A stretch of 15,267 nt of DNA, taken from an uncultured Clostridia bacterium (GTDB lineage: Bacteria; Bacillota; Clostridia; Oscillospirales; Oscillospiraceae). The position numbers and the translations under genes are program-made. The notes under the pieces are model-generated. The model was not told where the DNA came from and did no database searches. It worked only from the letters and a program-made list of their open reading frames with translations. Positions within the stretch are counted from its first letter, which is position 1. Every line of letters starts with the position of its first letter. Shown here piece after piece: positions 1-6,454 of this stretch. The stretch is taken from the NCBI GenBank assembly GCA_947177115.1, contig CAMWTG010000030.1, positions 1 to 15,267 of the forward strand, given 5' to 3'.

Positions 1-2
1 TG

Positions 3-182
3 ATGCTTCCGCAGGACACCAATATTTTATTAAGCTTTGTCATTACCTAGCTCCGGTACGAGTACGACAGCCTGGACGCCCTGTGCGATGGGCTGAATGC
101 CGTCCCGGCGGAGCTGAAAGAAGCGTTTTCCGCGCTGGGATACGCCTATGATACGGAAAGCAACCAATTCAAACCAGTTTGA
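3..182 (+). pseudogene. DUF4250 family protein, interrupted by in-frame TAG
   Basis: Reading from the ATG at position 3, the frame gives MLPQDTNILLSFVIT, a TAG stop at 48-50, and then continues without another stop as LRYEYDSLDALCDGLNAVPA to the TGA at 180-182. Both halves fit the short DUF4250 family (remembered pattern: M-x-LP-x-DP-x-x-LLS...NT-Q/K-LRD...SLDALC...Y-x-YD-x-x-x-NQF), and the total of 59 codons is the usual full length. The TAG sits exactly where the family has Gln or Lys, so a single C-to-T change from CAG would explain it. The function of the family is unknown. Only two bases precede the ATG, so no ribosome binding site can be seen. The stop overlaps the Shine-Dalgarno of the cupin gene, suggesting co-transcription. 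It may be a recent pseudogene, a sequencing error or, less likely, a recoded amber codon. Confidence 0.75.
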
Positions 183-194
183 AAGGAGAAAGGT

Positions 195-524
195 ATGCTG
201 ATTGATTTTAGCGCGATGGAAGAAACTGTCATCCCTAACTTTCTGGGCGGCGAGGGCTCCATCCGCGCCAAGATGCGGGTGGACGAACTGGGGAAAATCC
301 TCCACGGCGTCCTGGAGCCCGGCTCCACCATCGGACTGCACACCCATGACACCAGCAGCGAGATCATCTATATCCTGGCAGGGAAAGGGAAGGTGCTCTA
401 TGACGGCGCATACGAGCCCCTGTCCGCTGGGAGCTGCCACTACTGCCCCAAGGGCCATGCCCACAGCCTCATCAACGACAGCGATGCGCTCCTGGAGTTT
501 TTCGCCGTTGTGCCGGTACAATAG
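195..524 (+). CDS. Small single-domain cupin protein
   Basis: A 109-residue protein made almost entirely of one cupin beta-barrel. Cupin motif 1 is visible as H49-x-H51...E56 after a typical EPGSTIGLHTH turn, and motif 2 as P85-K-G-H-A-H90, so a metal site of the usual three His and one Glu is likely (H49, H51, E56, H90). There is no signal peptide, so it should be cytosolic. Small cupins of this type serve as sugar- or metabolite-binding isomerases, dioxygenases or sensors, and the sequence alone does not tell which. The start is supported by AAAGGAG at 182-188, six bases upstream. It is followed after 16 nt by the HIT gene, with which it probably forms an operon. Substrate unknown. Confidence 0.85.
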   Translation: MLIDFSAMEETVIPNFLGGEGSIRAKMRVDELGKILHGVLEPGSTIGLHTHDTSSEIIYILAGKGKVLYDGAYEPLSAGSCHYCPKGHAHSLINDSDALLEFFAVVPVQ

Positions 525-540
525 AGAAGGAGGAAAACAA

Positions 541-885
541 ATGTCTGATTGTCTGTTCTGCAAGATCATTGCCGGGGAGATCCCCAGCAGCAAGGTCTAT
601 GAAGACGGCCTGTGCTACGCCTTCTACGACATCGCGCCCCAGGCGCCCACCCATTTTCTGGTGGTGCCCAAGGAGCATATCCAGTCCGTCTCCGCCGTAA
701 CGGAGGAAAACGCCCCCATTGTGGGCCACATTTTCGCTGTTGTCGCCAAGCTGGCGGAGGAGCTGGGCTTCGCGGAGGCGGGCTACCGGGTGGTGTCCAA
801 CATCGGCGAGGCGGGTCAGCAGACCGTGCCCCATCTGCATTTCCATGTGCTGGCGGGGCGGGATATGACCTGGCCTCCGGGCTGA
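541..885 (+). CDS. HIT family (HINT-type) nucleotide hydrolase
   Basis: A 114-residue protein matching the histidine-triad family over its full usual length. It opens with the HINT-type signature SDCLFCKIIAGEIPSSKVYED, with C4 and C7 as likely zinc ligands. It carries the triad H98-L-H100-F-H102-V-L near the C-terminus, in which the middle His (H100) is the nucleophile in characterised family members, and ends with the common WPPG. HINT proteins hydrolyse phosphoramidates such as AMP-lysine or aminoacyl-adenylates in the cytosol; this is family knowledge, not seen here. AAGGAGG at 527-533, seven bases upstream, fixes the start. It is the last gene of the cupin operon and is followed by the hairpin at 969-1008. 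Confidence 0.95.
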   Translation: MSDCLFCKIIAGEIPSSKVYEDGLCYAFYDIAPQAPTHFLVVPKEHIQSVSAVTEENAPIVGHIFAVVAKLAEELGFAEAGYRVVSNIGEAGQQTVPHLHFHVLAGRDMTWPPG

Positions 886-968
886 TGCCAATCGTTCATG
901 CGATTCCTCGATTAAAAATACATTACCACCGTTACCGGCCAAAAATTGAGAAGCTGTATTCATAAGCG

Positions 969-1008
969 GAAGGACCGGCTGCGGATCGTTTTCCGCAGCC
1001 GGTCCTTC
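969..1008. terminator. 17-bp hairpin terminator between convergent genes
   Basis: A perfect 17-bp inverted repeat (969-985 with 992-1008) around the six-base loop TCGTTT. It lies between the + strand HIT gene and the end of the minus-strand zinc-ribbon gene, whose stop codon (1007-1009) overlaps the right arm. There is no clear T-run on either side, so it may act as a bidirectional terminator of weaker intrinsic type or as an mRNA 3'-end stabiliser. Confidence 0.7.
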
Positions 1009-1216
1009 ATGTGCTGACGACCAGGGTCTGGTTGTATTTCCGCCAGCCCAGTTTTTGGCCGCATCGGTCGCAAAAACCCTGGTACTCCCGTTCCAGGGCG
1101 GCACCGCACCGGGGGCAGAGGGGAAACACGCCGCCGGAGCGGTACCGGACTGCCTTTCGGACCTGCATGGGTCTCCGGAAATCCAGGGCCGCCTGAGCCG
1201 TCAGTCTTTCGCCCAT
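1007..1216 (-). CDS. Small zinc-ribbon protein
   Basis: A 69-residue basic protein. The C-terminal half is a compact zinc ribbon: C34-P-R-C37 and C49-D-R-C52, separated by eleven residues, in the arrangement CPRCGAALEREYQGFCDRCG. The N-terminal thirty residues are rich in Arg and have no recognisable domain. The start ATG (1214-1216) lies inside the 3' end of the upstream XRE regulator gene with a 16-nt overlap, so translation is probably coupled. The partnership suggests an accessory to regulation or nucleic-acid binding, but that is inference from position only. The stop lies within the terminator hairpin. Confidence 0.8.
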   Translation of the reverse strand: MGERLTAQAALDFRRPMQVRKAVRYRSGGVFPLCPRCGAALEREYQGFCDRCGQKLGWRKYNQTLVVST

Positions 1217-1542
1217 AGCCGCATCATCTCCAGGAACAACTCCGCAAAGCGCAGCCGGTCCTCCTTCGGCAGCTTGGCTACCTCCTGAATAGTGCCCAGA
1301 AGCAGCAGCGTTGTCCCCGTCTGGTCCGAGCAGGGGTGGTCTGAGACCAGCGCCGCCGCGCTGATCCCCATCCGCTCCGCTATGTGCTCGATGGTGGCGG
1401 CGCTGGGGTTTCCTTTGGCCCGGATGTAGTCATAAAGTGCGGTACGGGATATCCCCAGTTCCTCCGAAAATTCCGAGAGGGATTTGTTTTCTTTTTCCAT
1501 AACGGCGCGGATAGTGGCTGCCATATTTTCCTGCAAGCCCAT
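1201..1542 (-). CDS. XRE-family helix-turn-helix transcriptional regulator
   Basis: A 113-residue protein with an N-terminal XRE/Cro-type HTH at residues 8-65: SLSEFSEELGISRTALYDYI contains the two helices of the motif, followed by the stabilising segment PSAATIEHIAERMGIS. The C-terminal 45 residues (a Gly/Thr/Leu stretch, then LPKEDRLRFAELFLEMMRLW) form an amphipathic helix probably used for dimerisation. Two ATGs are available, at 1548 and 1542. The one at 1542 has AAAGGAG at a normal eight-base distance, whereas the upstream one would lie only two bases from it. The gene is divergent from the hybrid histidine kinase and has an operator-like palindrome in its promoter, so autorepression, and possibly control of the kinase, is likely. 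Confidence 0.88.
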   Translation of the reverse strand: MGLQENMAATIRAVMEKENKSLSEFSEELGISRTALYDYIRAKGNPSAATIEHIAERMGISAAALVSDHPCSDQTGTTLLLLGTIQEVAKLPKEDRLRFAELFLEMMRLWAKD

Positions 1543-1564
1543 GTGCATCTCTCCTTTCGACCAG

Positions 1565-1593
1565 ATTATACATAACTCGATCAGGAAGATAAA
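1565..1593 (-). promoter_or_regulatory. Probable promoter of the XRE operon
   Basis: On the minus strand a perfect TATAAT (complement of 1565-1570) lies 22 bases upstream of the ATG at 1542. The -35 position (1588-1593) reads TTTATC and is weak, which fits a promoter depending on regulation. A start near 1558 would leave a leader of about 15 nt holding just the Shine-Dalgarno. Confidence 0.5.
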
Positions 1594-1610
1594 TTCCGAT
1601 ATAGCGGAAT
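1593..1610. promoter_or_regulatory. Operator-like palindrome upstream of the XRE gene
   Basis: ATTCCG (1593-1598), six bases, then CGGAAT (1605-1610): a perfect 6-bp dyad with the half-site spacing expected of an HTH dimer. It lies at or just upstream of the -35 position of the XRE promoter. A binding site for the adjacent regulator is inferred from position and symmetry. Confidence 0.5.
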
Positions 1611-1789
1611 GGCGTGCTATTATATTGAACAGGAGGACAAAGGGGGGCGCATTGGACATATAGGCAGCACGCCTGAAAACCGGCAAGGTCCGGCGGCAGG
1701 AAAGTGGGGATCCATGCCGCATCCCCTGCATATCGGGTTCCTGAGTCTGGAAACAAGGGGATATTTTGCAGTAAAAAGCATTTCTCTTA
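1611..1789. other. Non-coding divergent spacer with overlapping hairpins
   Basis: About 180 bases between the XRE operator and the kinase promoter with no convincing gene. It contains mutually exclusive pairings: GCGGCA (1693-1698) with TGCCGC (1715-1720), and GGGGAT (1706-1711) with ATCCCC (1721-1726), which interleave like a pseudoknot. I do not recognise a known riboswitch class here. The stretch lies upstream of the promoter at 1790, so it would be transcribed only from another start. Confidence 0.35.
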
Positions 1790-1818
1790 TTGACATTGCC
1801 GCTCTTGCCCATTAGAAT
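1790..1818 (+). promoter_or_regulatory. Sigma-A type promoter of the hybrid kinase
   Basis: TTGACA at 1790-1795 and TAGAAT at 1813-1818 separated by exactly 17 bases: a perfect -35 and a five-of-six -10. Transcription would start near 1825, giving a leader of about 36 nt before the ATG at 1861. Confidence 0.8.
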
Positions 1819-1860
1819 AAAATACAGGAAGAACTGTGCAGAGCACGGAGGACGATCTAT

Positions 1861-4800
1861 ATGTATCATTGCATGCTGCAATTTTATTTTACCGGGCATT
1901 CCAGTGCCTGGTGGGAGACGGCCCGGAGCATCCCGCCTATGGAGCATTTCACCCATGCCTTTTCCGAGAGCAGGGAGCCCCAGGCCCGGCTGGCCGGAGA
2001 GGCGGACGTGGTTTTGGCGAATCTGCAGGGTATGGATCCGGCGGCCGCTTTGCGTCTGCTGGCGGAGAGCAAAAAGCCGGGGAGCGAGCTGGTGCTGCTG
2101 GCGGAAAGAGAGCAGATACCGGAGCTGGCCCCCTGGCTGGATGCGGTGGACGATATCTGGACCCTGCCGGTGTCGGAGGAGGAATTCCGTTTCCGCTTTG
2201 TCCGGCGGCAGAGGGCCTGCAAAGAGCGGAGAGATGCCTGGGAGACCAGCCAGTATCTGGAGGCCACGATCAACAGCATTCCCAGCCTTATCTGGTATAA
2301 GACCAAGGACGGCATCCACGAAAAGGTCAATGACAGTTTCTGCCGGACGGTGAACAAGACCAAAGAACAGGTGCAGGGCCGGGGCCATGCCTATATCTGG
2401 GATGTGGAGCAGGACGACCCCGCCTGTATCGAATCCGAGCGGGTGGTCATGACCGAGAGGAGGACCTGTGTCGCGGAGGAGAAGGTCCTGACCGGGGACG
2501 GCGAGCGGCTGCTGACCACCTATAAGTCCCCGCTGTACGATCTGAACGGCGCCGTTATGGGCACCGTAGGCGTGGGCATCGACATCACCCAGGAGCGGGC
2601 CTATGAGCGGGAGATCGTGCAGAAGAACCACACCCTGGAAACCCTCTTTACCACCATGGAGTGCGGCATCATGTGCCACAGTGTGGACGGGCAGCGCATC
2701 ATCAGCATCAACCGGGCGGCCCTGGAGATCCTGGGATATGAATCCCAGGGAGAGATGCTTGCAGATGGTTTCCAGATGGTCGCCGCCTCGGTCGTGGACG
2801 AGGATAAAGACCGGCTGCGCAGCTGCATCCGGGACCTGGACCGTCCGGGGGAGAGCGTCAGCGTGGAGTACCGGGTCCGGCACAGGGACGGGCGGATACT
2901 CCATGTCATGGGCAATATCAAGCTGATGCAGGAGAACGGGGAGCTGTTTTACCAGCGTTTCCTGCTGGACTGCACGGCCCAGAAGCAGCGGGAGGCCCGG
3001 GAGCGGGCCGAGGCGGAAAGCCGGCATATGGAGCTGATCCAGGCTCTGAGTGTGGATTACAGCCTGGTCTGCTTCTTCGACCTGGACACGGGGGCGGGTT
3101 ACACCCTCCGGGTGGCGGACGGCGGACGGCGGCAGCTCAGCGACATTTTTGGCGGCAGCATCTCTCTGGCCAGCAGCATGGAGCGGTACATAGAGGATTA
3201 TGTGTATCCTGAGGATCAGGAGTTGCTGCGGCAGGCGATCGCCCCGGAGTGGATCGCCAAGGAACTGATGGAAAAGGGCCGCTGCTATGCCAATTACCGC
3301 ACCGATTTCGGCGGGAAACTGGAGTACTTCCAGATGAAGGTTGTCCAGGCGGGTACCTGGTCGGGGTATCGGGGGATCGTGCTGGGCCTGCGCAGCGTGG
3401 ACGAGGAGACCCGCAGCGAGATGGAGAAGAAGAGTCTGCTGGAGGACGCCCTGTTCCAGGCCAACCGGGCCAGCAAGGCCAAGAGTGTCTTCCTCTCCAA
3501 CATGTCCCACGACATCCGCACTCCCATGAACGCCATCGTAGGCTTCACCGCCCTGGCTATTACCCATATTGAACAGACCGAGCAGGTCCAGGAGTACCTG
3601 AAAAAGATCATGACCTCCGGCAACCATCTGCTCAGTCTGATTAACGATATTCTGGACATGAGCCGTATTGAAAGCGGCAAAATGCACCTGGAGGAGGCGC
3701 CCTGCAGCCTGCCGGATGTCCTCCACAGCCTGCGCAGCATTATTCAGGCGGACGTTCACGCCAAGCAGCTGGAGCTGTATATTGATGCGGTGGATGTGGT
3801 GGACGAGGAGATCTGCTGCGACCGGTTGCGGCTGAACCAGCTGCTGCTGAACCTTCTCAGCAATGCGGTGAAGTACACCCCCGCCGGGGGCATCGTCAGC
3901 ATCCGGATCGTGCAGAAACCGGGCGCTCCAGCGGGCTTCGCCAATTATGAGTTCCACATCCGGGATACGGGCATTGGCATGAGCAAGGAGTTTACGGAGC
4001 ATATCTTTGAACCCTTTGAACGGGAGCGGAACACCACCATCAGCGGCATCCAGGGTACCGGCTTGGGCATGGCCATCACCAAGAATATCGTGGACATGAT
4101 GAACGGTACCATCTCCGTTAAAAGCGAGCAGGGCTCGGGAACGGAATTCACGGTGGCCCTGACTTTCCGCCTGACCGGCGGGGAACGGGAGCCGCAGACC
4201 ATTCCGGAGCTGGCGGGCTGCCGGGCGCTGGTGGTGGATGATGATTTCAACACCTGCGACAGCGTGACGTATATGCTCCAGCAGATCGGCCTCCGGGCGG
4301 AGTGGACCCTGTCGGGCAAGGAGGCGGTGCTGCGCACCCGCCAGGCTATCATGCGGGGCGACAATTACTACGTTTACATTGTTGACTGGCTGCTGCCGGA
4401 TCTCAACGGTGTGGAGGTGACCAGACGCATCCGGAAGGAGATGGGGGAGGATGTGCCCATTATCGTCCTGACCGCCTACGACTGGTCTGACATTGAGGAG
4501 GAGGCCAGAGCCGCCGGCGTTACCGCCTTTTGCAGCAAGCCGCTGTTCCTGTCGGAGCTGCGGCGCTGCCTCCGGTCTGTGGTCAATGCGGAGGAGGCGG
4601 AGGAGAAGCCTGCCGCCCAGGAGCCTGTCAGGCGGCATACCGGACGGATCCTGCTGGCGGAGGACAATGAGCTGAACCGGGAAATTGCCGAGGCGATTCT
4701 TGGAGAGGCGGGCTTCACGCTGGAGGAGGCGGAGAACGGTCAGATCGCCGTGGATATGATGGCCCGTTCGGAGCCGGGGTACTACCGGCTGGTCCTGATG

Positions 4801-5016
4801 GACATTCAGATGCCGGTGATGGACGGCTACGCGGCGGCCAAGGCGATCCGTGCCCTGGAAAACAAGAAGCTGGCATCCGTCCCGATCCTGGCCATGACTG
4901 CCAACGCCTTTGAGGAGGATAAGCAGGCGGCCTTGCGCTGCGGGATGAACGGGCATATTGCCAAGCCCATTGATATTGAAAAGCTGCTAGAGACATTGGA
5001 TGAGATTCTGGACTGA
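1861..5016 (+). CDS. Soluble hybrid sensor histidine kinase, PAS-rich, two C-terminal receivers
   Basis: A 1051-residue kinase without transmembrane segments, so probably a cytosolic sensor. The first 115 residues have the alternating pattern of a receiver but lack key residues (LANLQ with N54 where Asp is expected, TLP instead of the conserved KP). Two PAS regions follow at about 131-250 and 256-380, and a third PAS-like region at about 392-510. HisKA has SHDIRTP with phospho-acceptor H550. HATPase has the N box LLNLLSN (N664/N668), G1 DTGIGM (702-707) and G2 GTGLGM (732-737). The first receiver (about 788-905) shows D793-DD, phospho-site D842, T871 and K893; the second (about 929-1048) shows E934-D935, D981, T1013 and K1035. 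A His-to-Asp phosphorelay is therefore expected, with no DNA-binding output in the protein. GGAGG at 1848-1852 supports the start. It is transcribed alone and divergent from the XRE gene. Signal and downstream partner are unknown. Confidence 0.93.
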   Translation: MYHCMLQFYFTGHSSAWWETARSIPPMEHFTHAFSESREPQARLAGEADVVLANLQGMDPAAALRLLAESKKPGSELVLLAEREQIPELAPWLDAVDDIWTLPVSEEEFRFRFVRRQRACKERRDAWETSQYLEATINSIPSLIWYKTKDGIHEKVNDSFCRTVNKTKEQVQGRGHAYIWDVEQDDPACIESERVVMTERRTCVAEEKVLTGDGERLLTTYKSPLYDLNGAVMGTVGVGIDITQERAYEREIVQKNHTLETLFTTMECGIMCHSVDGQRIISINRAALEILGYESQGEMLADGFQMVAASVVDEDKDRLRSCIRDLDRPGESVSVEYRVRHRDGRILHVMGNIKLMQENGELFYQRFLLDCTAQKQREARERAEAESRHMELIQALSVDYSLVCFFDLDTGAGYTLRVADGGRRQLSDIFGGSISLASSMERYIEDYVYPEDQELLRQAIAPEWIAKELMEKGRCYANYRTDFGGKLEYFQMKVVQAGTWSGYRGIVLGLRSVDEETRSEMEKKSLLEDALFQANRASKAKSVFLSNMSHDIRTPMNAIVGFTALAITHIEQTEQVQEYLKKIMTSGNHLLSLINDILDMSRIESGKMHLEEAPCSLPDVLHSLRSIIQADVHAKQLELYIDAVDVVDEEICCDRLRLNQLLLNLLSNAVKYTPAGGIVSIRIVQKPGAPAGFANYEFHIRDTGIGMSKEFTEHIFEPFERERNTTISGIQGTGLGMAITKNIVDMMNGTISVKSEQGSGTEFTVALTFRLTGGEREPQTIPELAGCRALVVDDDFNTCDSVTYMLQQIGLRAEWTLSGKEAVLRTRQAIMRGDNYYVYIVDWLLPDLNGVEVTRRIRKEMGEDVPIIVLTAYDWSDIEEEARAAGVTAFCSKPLFLSELRRCLRSVVNAEEAEEKPAAQEPVRRHTGRILLAEDNELNREIAEAILGEAGFTLEEAENGQIAVDMMARSEPGYYRLVLMDIQMPVMDGYAAAKAIRALENKKLASVPILAMTANAFEEDKQAALRCGMNGHIAKPIDIEKLLETLDEILD

Positions 5017-5021
5017 TAAAA

Positions 5022-5073
5022 GGGAACAGGAGCGGCGGGGGCAGCGCCCGTCCGCTCCTGTTCCCCGCCTTTT
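5022..5073 (+). terminator. Intrinsic terminator of the hybrid kinase gene
   Basis: A perfect 14-bp stem, GGGAACAGGAGCGG (5022-5035) with its complement at 5052-5065, then CGCC and a TTTT run (5070-5073), starting five bases after the kinase stop codon. Confidence 0.85.
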
Positions 5074-5091
5074 GCGTAGTTGGGACCGGGT

Positions 5092-5256
5092 ATTGGCAGC
5101 TTGCCAATTGTTTGTGGATAGTATTATCCCTGTATTTAAACGAAGGAATAATACCATTTGGATTTGATTTATTTTGCGGTTGCCGCCGCAAACGGTTGCA
5201 ACCGCAAAATATGGCAACTATTACTTCCGAACTTAAAAGTTCGGAAATAATATTCC
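5092..5256. repeat. Cluster of inverted repeats in the intergenic region
   Basis: The 241 bases between the kinase terminator and the next gene hold at least four consecutive dyads: ATTGGCA/TGCCAAT with a 3-nt centre (5092-5108); GTATTATCC with GGAATAATAC, one bulge (5121-5129 and 5145-5154); a perfect 13-bp pair, 5170-5182 with 5199-5211; and TTCCGAACTT/AAGTTCGGAA with a 2-nt centre (5225-5246). The last one, about 70 bases before the next start codon, could be an operator. A fifth short dyad, GGAA/TTCC, ends at 5256. No ORF and no clear promoter were recognised. The DNA looks richer in A+T than its neighbours. Confidence 0.6.
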
Positions 5257-5314
5257 AATAGTGGTTAATGATAAGATTTGACCAGTAAATCTTTATAGAG
5301 AAGGAGTGTTTGCG

Positions 5315-5557
5315 GTGGAGGATGATCGTAAAAAGGTCGGAAAGATTGCGATTGTGCTCTTTCTTTCCTGCTTGAGCATCGCTTTGGTATGTTTCGGAGT
5401 TTTTGTTTACTTTGCACTTACAAACCGGGACGGGGGATTTGTGGACGGATGGATTGTTGCCCTCTCAAAAATCGTTGTTATGATAGGGATATTCTTTTTG
5501 GTACTGGCGTTTGGGCATTTACTCCCGGTTCTGATTTCACACAGAAAGCATAAATGA
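5315..5557 (+). CDS. Small membrane protein with two TM segments
   Basis: An 80-residue protein, not assigned to a family. After a charged start (MEDDRKKVGK) it has a first hydrophobic helix, IAIVLFLSCLSIALVCFGVF, and a second, IVVMIGIFFLVLAFGHLLPV, separated by a short loop with NRDGGFVDGW; it ends in the basic tail SHRKHK. Both termini probably face the cytoplasm. I chose the GTG at 5315 because AAGGAG (5301-5306) lies eight bases before it; the in-frame GTG at 5306 overlaps that ribosome binding site and cannot use it. The next gene follows after 13 nt with its own AAGGAG, so the two are an operon. Function unknown. Confidence 0.75.
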   Translation: MEDDRKKVGKIAIVLFLSCLSIALVCFGVFVYFALTNRDGGFVDGWIVALSKIVVMIGIFFLVLAFGHLLPVLISHRKHK

Positions 5558-5570
5558 AGGAGAGGTTCAT

Positions 5571-6128
5571 ATGTCTGAGATTTTTGATGAAACGAATATG
5601 CGGCGGGTTTTAGGGGAGTACATACCCAGTGGGGAGATGCTGCTGGCAGGCATACATGCAATATCCCACGAAACGAAGATAATAGGCGTTTTCGGAAAGT
5701 GTGTTCTTACGGAAAACGGGCTGATCCCTGCGGAAAATGGCGGCGTGATCGTAGTGAACAAGGAGAAGAATTCGACTTATGATCTTTACATCGGAATCAC
5801 GCAGTATTCCCTGGTGATGGCCCCGTGTGAACGGAGCAGTTATTACTATCGGTTTGATGACGGACCGGATGTGCGGGAAGAGAACATCCGGATGGTCACT
5901 TCGGATATCCTTCTTGCAGATATCGGCAATTGTTTCCGGCTGGCGGATATTGGGAACTGTGTGATCAAAAAAGGATGGATGGGCTCGGTGAAATGCTCTC
6001 TTACGATGAAAAATGGAAGCTGCTTCAAGCTTAGGTTCCCCAAACTTGGCGGGCTGGGCGGCGGTATGCCTCACCATACGGAGTACCGGGAGGCAATTAT
6101 CGCGCGGCTGGGCAGGCCGGACGTTTGA
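5571..6128 (+). CDS. Hypothetical protein, possibly PH-like beta fold
   Basis: A 185-residue protein I do not recognise. It has no signal peptide or TM segment. After a short acidic N-terminus it alternates beta-type strands (LLAGIHAIS, IIGVFGKCVLTENGLI, YDLYIGITQYSLVMAP, SVKCSLTMKNGSCFKLRFP) and ends in a helix (HTEYREAIIARL). This layout resembles bacterial pleckstrin-homology-like domains, which is only inference from pattern. Residues 115-121 and 124-130 are an exact repeat of LADIGNC with a nine-residue period. It also has a Gly-rich turn, LGGLGGGMP, near residue 170. GAAGGAG 8 to 9 bases upstream supports the ATG at 5571. It shares an operon with the two-TM protein and may act at the membrane with it. 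Confidence 0.72.
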   Translation: MSEIFDETNMRRVLGEYIPSGEMLLAGIHAISHETKIIGVFGKCVLTENGLIPAENGGVIVVNKEKNSTYDLYIGITQYSLVMAPCERSSYYYRFDDGPDVREENIRMVTSDILLADIGNCFRLADIGNCVIKKGWMGSVKCSLTMKNGSCFKLRFPKLGGLGGGMPHHTEYREAIIARLGRPDV

Positions 6129-6247
6129 AATATCTAAAAGCCTGTAAATACAGCTTCTAATACTGTTTCCTGACTAAAAGCGCAGTATCGTTACCGGGCG
6201 AAAACTCAGGAATTTGCAATGGGTTTAGTCCCAAAATGAAAGGCCTT

Positions 6248-6283
6248 TCTGATACTTTTTCTTTCTCAAGAAAAAGTATCAGA
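6248..6283. repeat. Perfect 16-bp A/T-rich inverted repeat
   Basis: TCTGATACTTTTTCTT (6248-6263) and its exact complement (6268-6283) around the loop TCTC. It lies about 120 bases past the end of the 185-residue gene. The T5 tract is inside the stem rather than after it, so it does not look like a normal intrinsic terminator; it could be a REP-type or MITE-like dispersed hairpin. Confidence 0.65.
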
Positions 6284-6340
6284 GTTCCGCACGGTATTAC
6301 GCTTTTTTCAAGGACCGCTGTAACCATACCGAGAAACAGC

Positions 6341-6377
6341 AAGCATCCGGTTTCCCGAGCAGGGAGACCGGATGCTT
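6341..6377 (-). terminator. Hairpin downstream of the peptidase/SLH operon
   Basis: AAGCATCCGGT (6341-6351) pairs with ACCGGATGCTT (6367-6377). The stem continues inward with a G-T pair and TCCC/GGGA, to about 16 bp around a five-base loop. It is about 78 bases past the stop of the SLH gene in the minus direction. No strong T-run follows, so its role as terminator is probable rather than certain. Confidence 0.55.
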
Positions 6378-6422
6378 CTGTATGCCGGACGCTTTTTGAG
6401 AGGGAGGGGCCGGTCCGGTCCC

Positions 6423-6443
6423 TTCCGCCGTTTGATGGCGGAA
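6423..6443 (-). terminator. Small hairpin just after the SLH gene
   Basis: TTCCGCC (6423-6429) and GGCGGAA (6437-6443) around a seven-base loop, beginning about 12 bases after the SLH stop codon in the minus direction. It may protect the mRNA end or work with the stronger hairpin further on. Confidence 0.4.
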
Positions 6444-6454
6444 ACTGCTTGCTT

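Larger units (their letters stand above)
6129..6454. other. 326-bp non-coding region with hairpins
   Basis: No gene is supported here. The stretch holds the T-rich 16-bp hairpin at 6248-6283, the GC-rich hairpin at 6341-6377 and the small hairpin at 6423-6443, each listed separately. The bases at 6188-6212 (CGTTACCGGGCGAAAACTCA and following) match 19 of 25 positions with 930-954 downstream of the HIT gene. A 12-mer, AATACAGCTTCT, just before (near 6145) occurs as its complement near 950. These may be fragments of a dispersed repeat. Confidence 0.45.

Noticed and set aside
1611..1789. c-di-GMP or other known riboswitch before the kinase
   Set aside because: The characteristic core motifs of the classes I know are absent and the stretch lies upstream of the best promoter.
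1609..1815. 68-codon ORF between the XRE and kinase genes
   Set aside because: No proper ribosome binding site, it runs over the kinase promoter, and the composition is unlike a protein family.
1201..4956. A 1251-codon open frame on the minus strand across the kinase gene
   Set aside because: Only its last 113 codons (the XRE regulator) are real. The rest is antisense to the hybrid kinase, whose domains and catalytic motifs are unmistakable, and is low-complexity His/Leu/Gln/Pro-rich.
5306..5314. GTG at 5306 as start of the two-TM protein
   Set aside because: It lies on the AAGGAG ribosome binding site itself; the GTG at 5315 is correctly spaced.
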